Positions 1 through 5,545 of a stretch of 7,392 nt of DNA are shown here, one piece after another. The notes under the pieces are model-generated. The model did no database searches, had not been told where the DNA came from, and saw only the letters and a program-made list of their open reading frames with translations. The stretch is from Oscillospiraceae bacterium (lineage in GTDB: Bacteria; Bacillota; Clostridia; Oscillospirales; Oscillospiraceae): assembly GCA_017480395.1 (NCBI GenBank), contig JAFVAS010000237.1, forward strand, positions 1-7,392, in the 5' to 3' direction. The position numbers and the translations under genes were made by a program. Position 1 is the stretch's first letter, and the number at the start of each line of letters is the position of its first letter.

Positions 1-744
1 CTCGGTGTCGCCGCCGAAGAGAATGACGCCGATGCTGTCCCGGCGCACGTCCTGCACCATGCCCTTGATCCCGGAGTCAAACTGGACGATCTCGCCGTAG
101 GCGGCGTGGTCGATGCCGTCGATGGTGGCGATGCCGTCGCCCACGGTCATGACGACGCCGACCTCCTTGTTCTCCGCCTCCAGGTCAAAGTTCTCCACCT
201 CGGCGCGGAGGATGGAGATGATGCTCTCGGCGCTGGCGGAGCGCACCCGCTCCAGCCGCTGCTGAAGCTGGTTCATGCGGCCCTGGGCGCTCCAGTCGTA
301 CTCCATGTTGCCGATGGTCAGCTTGAAGCCGTTGACCAGGCTCTGGTCCTCCACGCTGCGGAAGGCGATGTTGGCATTGGGATAGCGGTCGAGCACAAAG
401 CGGCGGATGCCCCGCAGCTGCTCGTCGGTGGGCGGCGTCACATAGCGCAGGGTGACGGACAGGCTCCCGCTGTTCTCCCGCTCGATGTCCTCATAGGCGG
501 CGACGGTGTCCCGAAAGAGGCCGACGTCGGCGTTGGTGACCATGTCCTTGATGAAGGGACGGATGACCTGGGGGAAGACCCGGTCGATGATGTCGAACTT
601 CTGCTCCAGGGTGATGATGGGCGAGGAGAGCTGCAAGCTGAGGTCGGGCACGTCGTCAAAGATGTCCCGGGAATCCAGCAGCACCGGCTTTGGAATCCCA
701 AGGGCGATGCAGTCCCGGGCGTATTGCTTGGCGGTTTTACTCAT
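1..744 (-). CDS. F1F0 ATP synthase delta-alpha fusion subunit (5' part only, continues beyond the left edge)
   Basis: Translation from the ATG at 742-744 gives 248 codons open to the window edge. Residues 1 to about 166 read as the delta (OSCP-like) subunit: an N-terminal AKQYARDCIALG segment, LSSPIITLEQKFDIIDRVF at 39-57, the central RPFIKDMVTNADVGLF stretch, and a C-terminal LVNGFKLTIGN...GRMNQLQQRLER segment matching the family's L-I/V-x-G-x-x-x-x-x-G...GRLxxL pattern. From about residue 170 the chain becomes the alpha subunit: SAESIISILRAEVENF aligns with the start of E. coli alpha, followed by VGDGIATIDGID and GEIVQF. There is no stop, RBS or frame change between them, and almost no linker. 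The delta N-domain looks about ten residues shorter than usual. The gene overlaps atpF by 8 nt, implying translational coupling. The nucleotide-binding part of alpha lies outside the window. Both domain identities are firm; how the fused protein assembles is unknown. Confidence 0.9.
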   Translation of the reverse strand, partial: MSKTAKQYARDCIALGIPKPVLLDSRDIFDDVPDLSLQLSSPIITLEQKFDIIDRVFPQVIRPFIKDMVTNADVGLFRDTVAAYEDIERENSGSLSVTLRYVTPPTDEQLRGIRRFVLDRYPNANIAFRSVEDQSLVNGFKLTIGNMEYDWSAQGRMNQLQQRLERVRSASAESIISILRAEVENFDLEAENKEVGVVMTVGDGIATIDGIDHAAYGEIVQFDSGIKGMVQDVRRDSIGVILFGGDTE

Positions 745-1228
745 CTTTGTCGTCCCCGGCTTTCTCCAGGAAGGCGTCGTACAGCTCGCTGTCGCCGGTC
801 CGGCCCACCTGGACGCCCACCATCTTCGCGGTGGCGGCCACGATGATGTCGGTGATCTCGCTCTGGGCGGAGCGGAGGATGGCCTCCTTCTCGCTCTGGG
901 CCTGCGCCTGGGCGGAGCGGAGGATGGACGTGGCCTGGGACCTGGCGTCGCTGATGATCTGTGCGCTCTCCTCGTGGGCGGCCTGGGACGCGGCCTCCAG
1001 GGCAGCCTCCCGCTCCTCGTCGATGTGGGCCAGCTTGGCCTGGTGCTCCTGCACCAGGGCCTCCGCCTGGGTCTTGGCCTCGGCGGCGGCGGTGTAGTCC
1101 TGCTCCACCTGGGCCTGGCGCTCATCCAGGATCTTGTGGATGGGCTTCCAGAGGAAAATACGGACGGCGAGGCAGAGAACCAGCACATTGACGACGGTAA
1201 ACAGAAGATTAATGTCGATACGAAGCAT
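737..1228 (-). CDS. atpF: F0 ATP synthase subunit b
   Basis: This 163-residue protein is the peripheral-stalk b subunit, which links the membrane a subunit to the top of F1 through delta. It has the expected plan: one N-terminal membrane helix (about residues 7-26, INLLFTVVNVLVLCLAVRIF), the family-typical LWKPIHKILDER just after it, then a long charged, Ala/Gln-rich helix (about 32-145) that would form the b-b coiled coil. Length is normal for a bacterial b subunit. The start ATG at 1226-1228 is preceded by only a modest AGG-containing site. The gene lies between atpE and the atpH-atpA fusion, as in most bacterial atp operons, and its TAA stop sits inside the next gene's start region. An in-frame 15-residue repeat lies in the stalk helix. 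Confidence 0.96.
   Translation of the reverse strand: MLRIDINLLFTVVNVLVLCLAVRIFLWKPIHKILDERQAQVEQDYTAAAEAKTQAEALVQEHQAKLAHIDEEREAALEAASQAAHEESAQIISDARSQATSILRSAQAQAQSEKEAILRSAQSEITDIIVAATAKMVGVQVGRTGDSELYDAFLEKAGDDKDE
863..927 (-). repeat. In-frame 45-nt-period direct repeat inside atpF
   Basis: The 20-nt plus-strand string CTGGGCGGAGCGGAGGATGG occurs exactly at 863-882 and again at 908-927, 45 nt apart. In the b subunit this encodes two copies of ILRSAQ separated by 15 residues. It is probably a small internal duplication in the coiled-coil helix rather than a mobile element. Confidence 0.85.
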
Positions 1229-1269
1229 GATTGGTTACCTGCTTTCTATTATTCTTAAAAACGCGGCGC

Positions 1270-1488
1270 TCAGCCCATGAAGATCAGCAGCAGGCCGATG
1301 ACGAAGCCGTAGATGGCGGTGGCCTCGGCCAGGGCGCAGCCCAGGATCAGGATGGAGTTGATCTTGCCGGAGGCCTCGGGCTGACGGGCGATGGCGTCGC
1401 AGGCGTGGCCGGTGGCGAGGCCGATGCTGACACCGGCACCCAGGCAGGCAAGGGCAGCGATGCCCGCACCAATAGCAGAAAGACTCAT
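1270..1488 (-). CDS. atpE: F0 ATP synthase subunit c (rotor ring proteolipid)
   Basis: This 72-residue protein is the c subunit whose oligomeric ring carries ions through the membrane. It is a hairpin of two membrane helices (about residues 5-31 and 44-71) joined by the conserved polar loop ARQPEASGK (34-42), with glycine-rich packing (GAGVSIGLATG) in helix 1. The ion-binding carboxylate is Glu55 in ALAEATAIYG. Aligned by eye with the Ilyobacter Na+-type c subunit, the sodium-ligand Gln32 position is Ile22 and the Ser66 position is Ala56, while the Tyr is kept (Tyr60). This points to proton rather than sodium coupling, as an inference. A good AGGAG site (1497-1501) lies 8 nt before the ATG. 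The gene lies 47 nt after atpB and 41 nt before atpF. Confidence 0.97.
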   Translation of the reverse strand: MSLSAIGAGIAALACLGAGVSIGLATGHACDAIARQPEASGKINSILILGCALAEATAIYGFVIGLLLIFMG

Positions 1489-1535
1489 AATGAATTCTCC
1501 TTTTTATTCTATAAAGTGGATGAAACGGATGGGGT

Positions 1536-2234
1536 TTATTTCTCGGCGATCTCTGTGGCCTCGCTGATATAGCGGCCGGTCAGGCAGACGAAGACGTAGG
1601 CCTGGAGCAGACCGTCAAAGAGGTCAAAATAGAGGCTGAACACGGCGGGGACAAACACCTTGGTGACGGTGTTCAGCAGCTCCATGATGACGAAGGCGCC
1701 CAGCACGTTGCCGAACAGACGCATGCACAGGGACAGCGGCCGGGTGATGAGGTCCAGGATGTTGAAGGGCAGCACCACCGGCACCGGCTCGATAAAGGAG
1801 TGGAGCCAGCCCTTGGCGGTGCGGGCGCGGATGCTGGCCACCTGCACCAGAATGATGCTCATCACGGCCAGCGAGGCGGTGACCACCAGGGACTTGGTGG
1901 GGGGCTTAAACCCAAAGATGCCGATGATATTGCTCAGGCCGATATACAGCAGCACGGTGAACAGGTAGAGGGCATAGGGCCTGCCGCCCTCGCCGGTGAA
2001 GCCGACGATCATGGTCTCCAGCTTGGTGACGATGAATTCCGCCGCCGCCTGCCGCCGGGAGATGTTCCGGACCTTCAGGTTGGAGCCCAGGATGATGCAC
2101 AGCAGGATGATGACCGCCATGACGATCCAGGAGACCACCGTGGACTCGGAGATTCCGATGCCCTTTCCGATGGGAATGGTGAACACGGTGTTATCCAGCA
2201 TTTCCTCCTGCAGGAGTTCTGACAGTTTTTCCAT
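1536..2234 (-). CDS. atpB: F0 ATP synthase subunit a
   Basis: This 232-residue integral membrane protein is the stator a subunit, which provides the ion half-channels facing the c ring. The diagnostic segment is RPLSLCMRLFGNVLGA (165-180), containing the essential Arg172. Upstream are FTIPIG near the N-terminus, the first helix (about 32-49), GGRPYALYLFTVLLYIGLSN (84-102) and FGFKPPTKSL (107-116). The C-terminal helix (about 199-219) ends in FVCLTGRYISEATE. Length is normal for clostridial a subunits. The start is uncertain: the first ATG (2232-2234) has an AAGGAAG site 16 nt away, longer than usual, while Met12 (2199-2201) has a perfect AGGAGG only 2 nt away, which is too close. The first ATG is preferred. 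It is the second gene of the operon. Confidence 0.96.
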   Translation of the reverse strand: MEKLSELLQEEMLDNTVFTIPIGKGIGISESTVVSWIVMAVIILLCIILGSNLKVRNISRRQAAAEFIVTKLETMIVGFTGEGGRPYALYLFTVLLYIGLSNIIGIFGFKPPTKSLVVTASLAVMSIILVQVASIRARTAKGWLHSFIEPVPVVLPFNILDLITRPLSLCMRLFGNVLGAFVIMELLNTVTKVFVPAVFSLYFDLFDGLLQAYVFVCLTGRYISEATEIAEK

Positions 2235-2250
2235 GGTAGGATGAAGTTCA

Positions 2251-2257
2251 CTTCCTT
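2251..2257 (-). promoter_or_regulatory. Distant ribosome binding site of atpB
   Basis: On the minus strand AAGGAAG ends 16 nt before the ATG of atpB, well beyond the usual 5-9 nt. A partly self-complementary stretch (AGGA...TCCT, 2238-2256) lies between it and the start and could bring the two closer or mask the site. The competing perfect AGGAGG at 2204-2209 lies inside the coding region, 2 nt from Met12. Confidence 0.45.
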
Positions 2258-2269
2258 TCTACTCTGCCG

Positions 2270-2297
2270 CCATGCCGGACAGAGCTGCCCGGCATGG
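2270..2297 (-). repeat. Intercistronic hairpin before atpB
   Basis: A perfect 9-bp inverted repeat, CCATGCCGG (2270-2278) and CCGGCATGG (2289-2297), encloses a 10-nt loop. It lies between the stop of the small upstream gene and the atpB ribosome binding site. No U-tract follows on the minus strand, so it is not a standard terminator. It may be an mRNA-processing, stabilising or translational element. Confidence 0.7.
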
Positions 2298-2306
2298 AAG
2301 CTGGCC

Positions 2307-2555
2307 TTATTTGCGCTTCCGATTGCGGAAGACGATGAGGGCCATGCCGCAGACAAAGGCCACGACGGTAATGCCCACCACAGCGAGGATCGCGGCGGCC
2401 CTGAGGCCGGTCAACCTCCAGATCAGCGCCGCCGTCAGGATACCCAGGCCATTGCCGCCGCAGATGATCAGCACCACCAGCATGACGAACAGCAGCTTGT
2501 TGGGATCCTGCGCAGGAGCGGGATCGGGCAGAGGGGCTTCGGTTTTCTCGTCCAT
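2307..2555 (-). CDS. Small two-helix membrane protein in the atpI/atpZ position
   Basis: This 82-residue protein is the first gene of the atp operon. It has an acidic, Pro-rich cytoplasmic-looking N-terminus (MDEKTEAPLPDPAPAQDP), two hydrophobic helices (about 20-47 and 51-76) and a basic tail (RNRKRK) consistent with a positive-inside C-terminus. The start at 2553-2555 is chosen over the ATG 48 nt upstream because AGGAGG (2563-2568) lies exactly 7 nt before it. Small hydrophobic proteins at this position are usually AtpI (about four helices, c-ring assembly) or AtpZ (two helices, Mg2+/Ca2+ transport with AtpI). The two-helix plan and Gly-rich first helix (CGGNGLG) resemble AtpZ more, but I see no motif that settles it. 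No function is assigned beyond a probable ATP-synthase accessory role based on position. Confidence 0.75.
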   Translation of the reverse strand: MDEKTEAPLPDPAPAQDPNKLLFVMLVVLIICGGNGLGILTAALIWRLTGLRAAAILAVVGITVVAFVCGMALIVFRNRKRK

Positions 2556-2562
2556 ATCGATT

Positions 2563-2568
2563 CCTCCT
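2563..2568 (-). promoter_or_regulatory. Ribosome binding site fixing the start of the small atp-operon membrane protein
   Basis: A perfect AGGAGG on the minus strand lies 7 nt before the ATG at 2553-2555. The other in-frame ATG (2601-2603) has no such site and lies within a few bases of the predicted transcription start, so the downstream start is favoured. Confidence 0.8.
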
Positions 2569-2612
2569 GCTCTGGCATGTCCATGGAACACGGGCATACA
2601 CATATTAAATAT

Positions 2613-2640
2613 ATTTTATTCTTTTGCACAAAAAAGTCAA
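2613..2640 (-). promoter_or_regulatory. Predicted sigma-A promoter of the atp operon
   Basis: On the minus strand TTGACT (2635-2640, 5 of 6 to consensus) and TAAAAT (2613-2618, 5 of 6) are separated by 16 nt. This predicts a start near 2606 and a leader of about 50 nt before the first gene. The region is strongly AT-rich against the GC-rich coding background. Confidence 0.7.
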
Positions 2641-2657
2641 ATGCAAATTGTACAAAA
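2624..2657. repeat. Paired TTG(C/T)ACAAAA motifs around the atp -35 box
   Basis: TTGCACAAAA (2624-2633) and TTGTACAAAA (2648-2657) match at 9 of 10 bases and start 24 bp apart. The second contains the perfect palindrome TTGTACAA. They lie either side of the predicted -35 element (2635-2640), the geometry expected of a repressor operator. No regulator is identified. Confidence 0.45.
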
Positions 2658-2683
2658 TACGGCGACAACTTGCTCCAATTTGC
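2643..2683. repeat. 8-bp inverted repeat upstream of the atp promoter
   Basis: GCAAATTG (2643-2650) and CAATTTGC (2676-2683) are perfect complements separated by 25 bp, with centres 33 bp apart (about three helical turns). They lie just upstream of the atp -35 box. This could be a regulator site or chance in AT-rich DNA. Confidence 0.35.
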
Positions 2684-2745
2684 GTTTAAATGTGCGAGAG
2701 CCCGCCGGACAGCGGGGGCAGCCGCCGTTTTCGCGCCCCTCCCCT

Positions 2746-2762
2746 TTCGATTTTTTATCGAA
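2746..2762. repeat. Short inverted repeat upstream of the MATE promoter
   Basis: TTCGAT (2746-2751) and ATCGAA (2757-2762) flank five T residues and abut a TATAAT at 2764-2769 that lacks a convincing -35 partner. It could be an operator or a weak hairpin. The GC-rich block just before it (2700-2745) can also form short stems but shows no clear terminator. Confidence 0.3.
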
Positions 2763-2779
2763 TTATAATCCAAAGCCCC

Positions 2780-2808
2780 TTTCCAGCAGGGAAAAATTCC
2801 TGTATAAT
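2780..2808 (+). promoter_or_regulatory. Predicted sigma-A promoter of the MATE/XpaC/lipid-kinase cluster
   Basis: A perfect TATAAT (2803-2808) lies 17 nt downstream of TTTCCA (2780-2785, 4 of 6 to TTGACA). This predicts a start near 2815 and a leader of about 30 nt. The spacer contains the inverted repeat GGAA-AAA-TTCC (2790-2800). Confidence 0.6.
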
Positions 2809-2845
2809 AGACGGCATACGAGAACATTGCGAGAGGAAGTGCATC

Positions 2846-4177
2846 ATGGCCAACCAGACCGATCTGACCCAGGGAGGCGTCCGGCGTCAGCTGATTCGCT
2901 ACGCCCTCCCCGTCATCGCCACCACGGTGATGCAGACGGTCTACTCCCTGGTGGATCTGTTGGTGGTCAGCCGTCTCCTGGGCACCGCCGGAGCCTCCGG
3001 CGTCTCCAACAGCACCCAGATCACCCTGATGCTCACCAACGTGGCGGTGGGGCTCTCCAACGGCGGGAACATCCTGGTCAGCCAGTATTTCGGCGCCAAG
3101 GACCGCGCCAACCGGGAGAAGGTCACCGGCACCTTCCTCACCCTCTTCGCCCTGGTCGGCCTGGGGATGAGTGCGCTGTGCTTCGCCTTTGCCGTGCCCA
3201 TGCTCCGGCTCATCAAGGCCCCCGCCATGGCAGAGGCCACCGCCTATCTCCGCACCGCCGCCTTCGGCATGGTCTTCGTCGCCCTGTATAACTGCCTGGC
3301 CTCGGTGCTCCGGGCGGTGGGCAACTCCAAACGGCCCATGCGTATCATCCTATTCACCTGCATCTTCAACCTGGCCCTCGACCTGCTCTTTGTCGGGCCC
3401 CTGGGGCTGGGCACCGCCGGGGCGGCGCTGGCGACGGTGCTCTCCCAGGCGCTGTCCTTCGTCCTCGCCCTGCTCTATCTGCTGCGCAACCGGGACATCT
3501 TCTCCTTCGACCCCTCCCTGCTGCGCCCGGACGGGGCCATCGTCGCCCGTATCCTCAAGCTGGGCATCCCCAACGCCGTCCAGATGCTGGTGGCCAGCAT
3601 CAGCTGGCTGACTGTCGCCTTCCTCATCAACGGCCACGGCGTGAACTACTCCGCCGCCTCCGCCTACGCGGGAAAGGTCAAGGATCTGTCCAGCATGTTC
3701 ATCATCGCCCTGAGCAACGCCGCGGCAGTGATGATCGCCCAGACGCTGGGGGCGGGCCTCTATGACCGGGCGCTGGCTGTGCTGCGGGAGGCGCTGAAGC
3801 TCTCGCTGCTGATCTCGGCGGTGCTGGTGGTGCTCATCGAGCTGACCGCCCCCTATCTGGCGTCGGCCTTTACCGATGACGCCGCCGTCATCGCCATCAC
3901 CGCGCTGAACATCCGCATCGAGATCCTGGGCCAGATGTTCTACGCCATCTTCCTGATCTATCACTCGTTGATGATTTGGGCAGGAGACACCTATATGGTG
4001 CTCCTCTCCTCCTTCGTCAACTGCATTCTCTTCCGGGTGCCGGTGTGCAGCATCGCCAACGCCCTCTTCGGCGTGGTGGGCGTCTTTGTCGCCTGCGCCA
4101 TCGCCCCGGCCAGCTCCATCGTCGTCGGCTGGCTCTACACCCGCAGCAACCATTGGCGGCGCTCCATCGCCCGCTAG
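2846..4177 (+). CDS. MATE-family multidrug/toxin efflux transporter
   Basis: This 443-residue polytopic protein has the length and roughly twelve-helix profile of the MATE family, cation-coupled (Na+ or H+) exporters of drugs or metabolites. Family features include an N-terminal helix LIRYALPVIATTVMQTVYSLVD with the following SRLLGTAGASGVS, the loop NILVSQYFGAKD after helix 2, SVLRAVGNSKRPM near the end of helix 4, and a second half restarting at LKLGIPNAVQMLVAS with internal similarity to the first. The start at 2846 is chosen over upstream in-frame starts because AGAGG lies 8-9 nt before it, the predicted promoter lies between it and the earlier ATG, and homologous sequence begins here. The substrate cannot be read from the sequence. 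It is the first gene of a three-gene plus-strand cluster, 25 nt before the next. Confidence 0.93.
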   Translation: MANQTDLTQGGVRRQLIRYALPVIATTVMQTVYSLVDLLVVSRLLGTAGASGVSNSTQITLMLTNVAVGLSNGGNILVSQYFGAKDRANREKVTGTFLTLFALVGLGMSALCFAFAVPMLRLIKAPAMAEATAYLRTAAFGMVFVALYNCLASVLRAVGNSKRPMRIILFTCIFNLALDLLFVGPLGLGTAGAALATVLSQALSFVLALLYLLRNRDIFSFDPSLLRPDGAIVARILKLGIPNAVQMLVASISWLTVAFLINGHGVNYSAASAYAGKVKDLSSMFIIALSNAAAVMIAQTLGAGLYDRALAVLREALKLSLLISAVLVVLIELTAPYLASAFTDDAAVIAITALNIRIEILGQMFYAIFLIYHSLMIWAGDTYMVLLSSFVNCILFRVPVCSIANALFGVVGVFVACAIAPASSIVVGWLYTRSNHWRRSIAR

Positions 4178-4202
4178 AACTCATCGTTTCGGAGGCTTTC
4201 CT

Positions 4203-5528
4203 ATGGCTTCATATAACAACTCCGGTAAGAATAAGATTCCCTGGTGGCTGGTCATCGGCAGCTTTTGCATCGGACTCTGGCCGCTGGGCATCGTGCTGCT
4301 GATCCTGCGGCTGACCCAGGAGAGCAACACCTCCAGCCGCTCCCAGGGGGAAGATCCCTTTGAGGCCGCCGCCCGCCGGGCGGAGCGCTATGCCAACGAG
4401 GTGAAGGACGGCTTCTCCGACGCCGCCCGCTCCATCCGCAGCGAGGCCCGCACCTTCCGGGAGAATCGGGGGGCGGACAAGGTTCGGCAGGCGGAGAAGG
4501 CCAAGTGGACCGAGCAGATGCGCCGCTCCCAGAACCCGCAGCAGGCCAATGCGCAAAGCGCCCAGACCGCCCAGCCCCAGAACCCCAAGCCTCAGAGCGC
4601 CCAGAGCGCCCCGGTCAAAAAATCCGGCTCCAAGCTGGCGGAGCGGCTGCGCAAGCTCAAGACCGGCAAGTGGCCCACCATCATCGGCGGCGCCATTATG
4701 GGCGTCTTCGGCTTCGCCACCGTCATGACGCTGGTGGAGAACATCAGCTATATGAGCTACGAGCCCTTCTGGCTGCTGGAGGAGGTGCTGCCCCTGTTCA
4801 TCTTCATCGGCATCGGCGCGGGCATCTTCACCTTTGGCCGCATCCGCAACCGCCAGAGCAAAAAGTTCCGCCGCTATCTGAGCCTGATCGGCGACCAGCA
4901 GCAGATCTCCATCCCCGCCCTGGCCGCCGCCTATCCCGCCTCGGTCTCCTCCGCCCTGAATACGGTGGAGGCTATGATCTCCGACGGCCTGCTGGGTGAT
5001 GCGGCCTATATCGACTACGGCCGCAAAATGCTGATTCTGGACGGCTCCGGCGTGCGCGAGGAGGAGCCGGTGCGGGAGCGGGTCGCCCCCGAGACCGACG
5101 TGGGCGAGGAAAACGCATGGCTGCGCCAGATCCGGGAGGTCAACGACGCCATCCAGCACCCGGAGCTCTCCCGCAAGATCGACCGCATCGAGGAGATCAC
5201 CCAGCGCATCCTGGAATTCCAGAAGGAGCACCCGGACAAGGCCCCGGAGCTGCGCCGCTTCCTGAACTACTACCTGCCCACCACCCTGAAGATTCTCTCC
5301 TCCTATGCGGAGCTGGAGCGTCAGGGCGTGGAGGGCGAGAATATCGCCGCCACCAAAAAGCGGATCGAGGGCATGATGGACATGGTGGTGGAGGGCTTCG
5401 AGCGGCAGCTGGACAAGCTCTTCGCCGGAGATATGATGGATATCGCCTCCGATATCACCGTCATGGAGCAGATGATGCGCGGCGACGGCCTCTTCCAGGA
5501 CGACGACCACCAGATCGGCGGACATTGA
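4203..5528 (+). CDS. XpaC-like membrane protein (5-bromo-4-chloroindolyl phosphate hydrolysis family)
   Basis: This 441-residue protein has a composite layout. It has an N-terminal membrane helix (about 13-36, WWLVIGSFCIGLWPLGIVLLIL), a charged helical segment (50-110), a Gln/Ala/Ser/Pro-rich linker (about 111-138), two further membrane helices (about 158-178 and 190-213), a small winged-helix-like region (about 222-281, RRYLSLIGDQQQISIPALA) and a helical C-terminal domain (about 302-426). That last domain, with LRRFLNYYLPTTLKILSSY (350-368) and DMVVEGFERQLDKLF (393-407), is typical of the XpaC family. The family name comes from a phenotype in Bacillus; its biochemical role is not established, and I see no obvious catalytic motif. 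GGAGG (4191-4195) lies 7 nt before the ATG. It follows the MATE gene by 25 nt and precedes a lipid kinase, so an envelope-related role is a guess. Confidence 0.8.
   Translation: MASYNNSGKNKIPWWLVIGSFCIGLWPLGIVLLILRLTQESNTSSRSQGEDPFEAAARRAERYANEVKDGFSDAARSIRSEARTFRENRGADKVRQAEKAKWTEQMRRSQNPQQANAQSAQTAQPQNPKPQSAQSAPVKKSGSKLAERLRKLKTGKWPTIIGGAIMGVFGFATVMTLVENISYMSYEPFWLLEEVLPLFIFIGIGAGIFTFGRIRNRQSKKFRRYLSLIGDQQQISIPALAAAYPASVSSALNTVEAMISDGLLGDAAYIDYGRKMLILDGSGVREEEPVRERVAPETDVGEENAWLRQIREVNDAIQHPELSRKIDRIEEITQRILEFQKEHPDKAPELRRFLNYYLPTTLKILSSYAELERQGVEGENIAATKKRIEGMMDMVVEGFERQLDKLFAGDMMDIASDITVMEQMMRGDGLFQDDDHQIGGH
4593..4610 (+). repeat. Tandem 9-nt repeat in the low-complexity linker of the XpaC-like gene
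   Basis: CAGAGCGCC occurs twice in tandem (4593-4601 and 4602-4610), encoding QSAQSA. It forms part of a longer Q/A/S/P-rich stretch (about residues 111-138), probably a flexible spacer between the N-terminal region and the second membrane helix. Confidence 0.7.
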
Positions 5529-5545
5529 CAAACGCGCACACAGAT

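Noticed and set aside
1..744. The delta-alpha fusion as a simple sequencing error or lost stop codon
   Set aside because: A single-base error could not also remove the intergenic spacer and ribosome binding site. Delta ends and alpha begins within a few residues in one frame, with both sides well conserved.
106..1258. Open frames on the plus strand opposite the atp genes
   Set aside because: They mirror the conserved delta-alpha fusion and b subunit genes, have biased repetitive translations and lack ribosome binding sites.
2270..2297. The hairpin before atpB as an intrinsic terminator
   Set aside because: No run of T follows the stem on the minus strand, and terminating inside the atp operon before its essential genes would make no sense.
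2468..2827. A 119-codon minus-strand frame across the divergent promoter gap
   Set aside because: It spans both predicted promoters and the ribosome binding site of the small atp-operon gene, and its translation shows no recognisable pattern.
2690..2845. An earlier in-frame ATG that would add 52 residues to the MATE protein
   Set aside because: The extension covers the predicted promoter, has no ribosome binding site and does not look like a MATE N-terminus. The ATG at 2846 has a suitable AGAGG.
3350..4153. A 267-codon minus-strand frame opposite the MATE gene
   Set aside because: The translation is rich in D, G, H, Q and E with no membrane or domain signature. It is the antisense shadow of a clear transporter gene.
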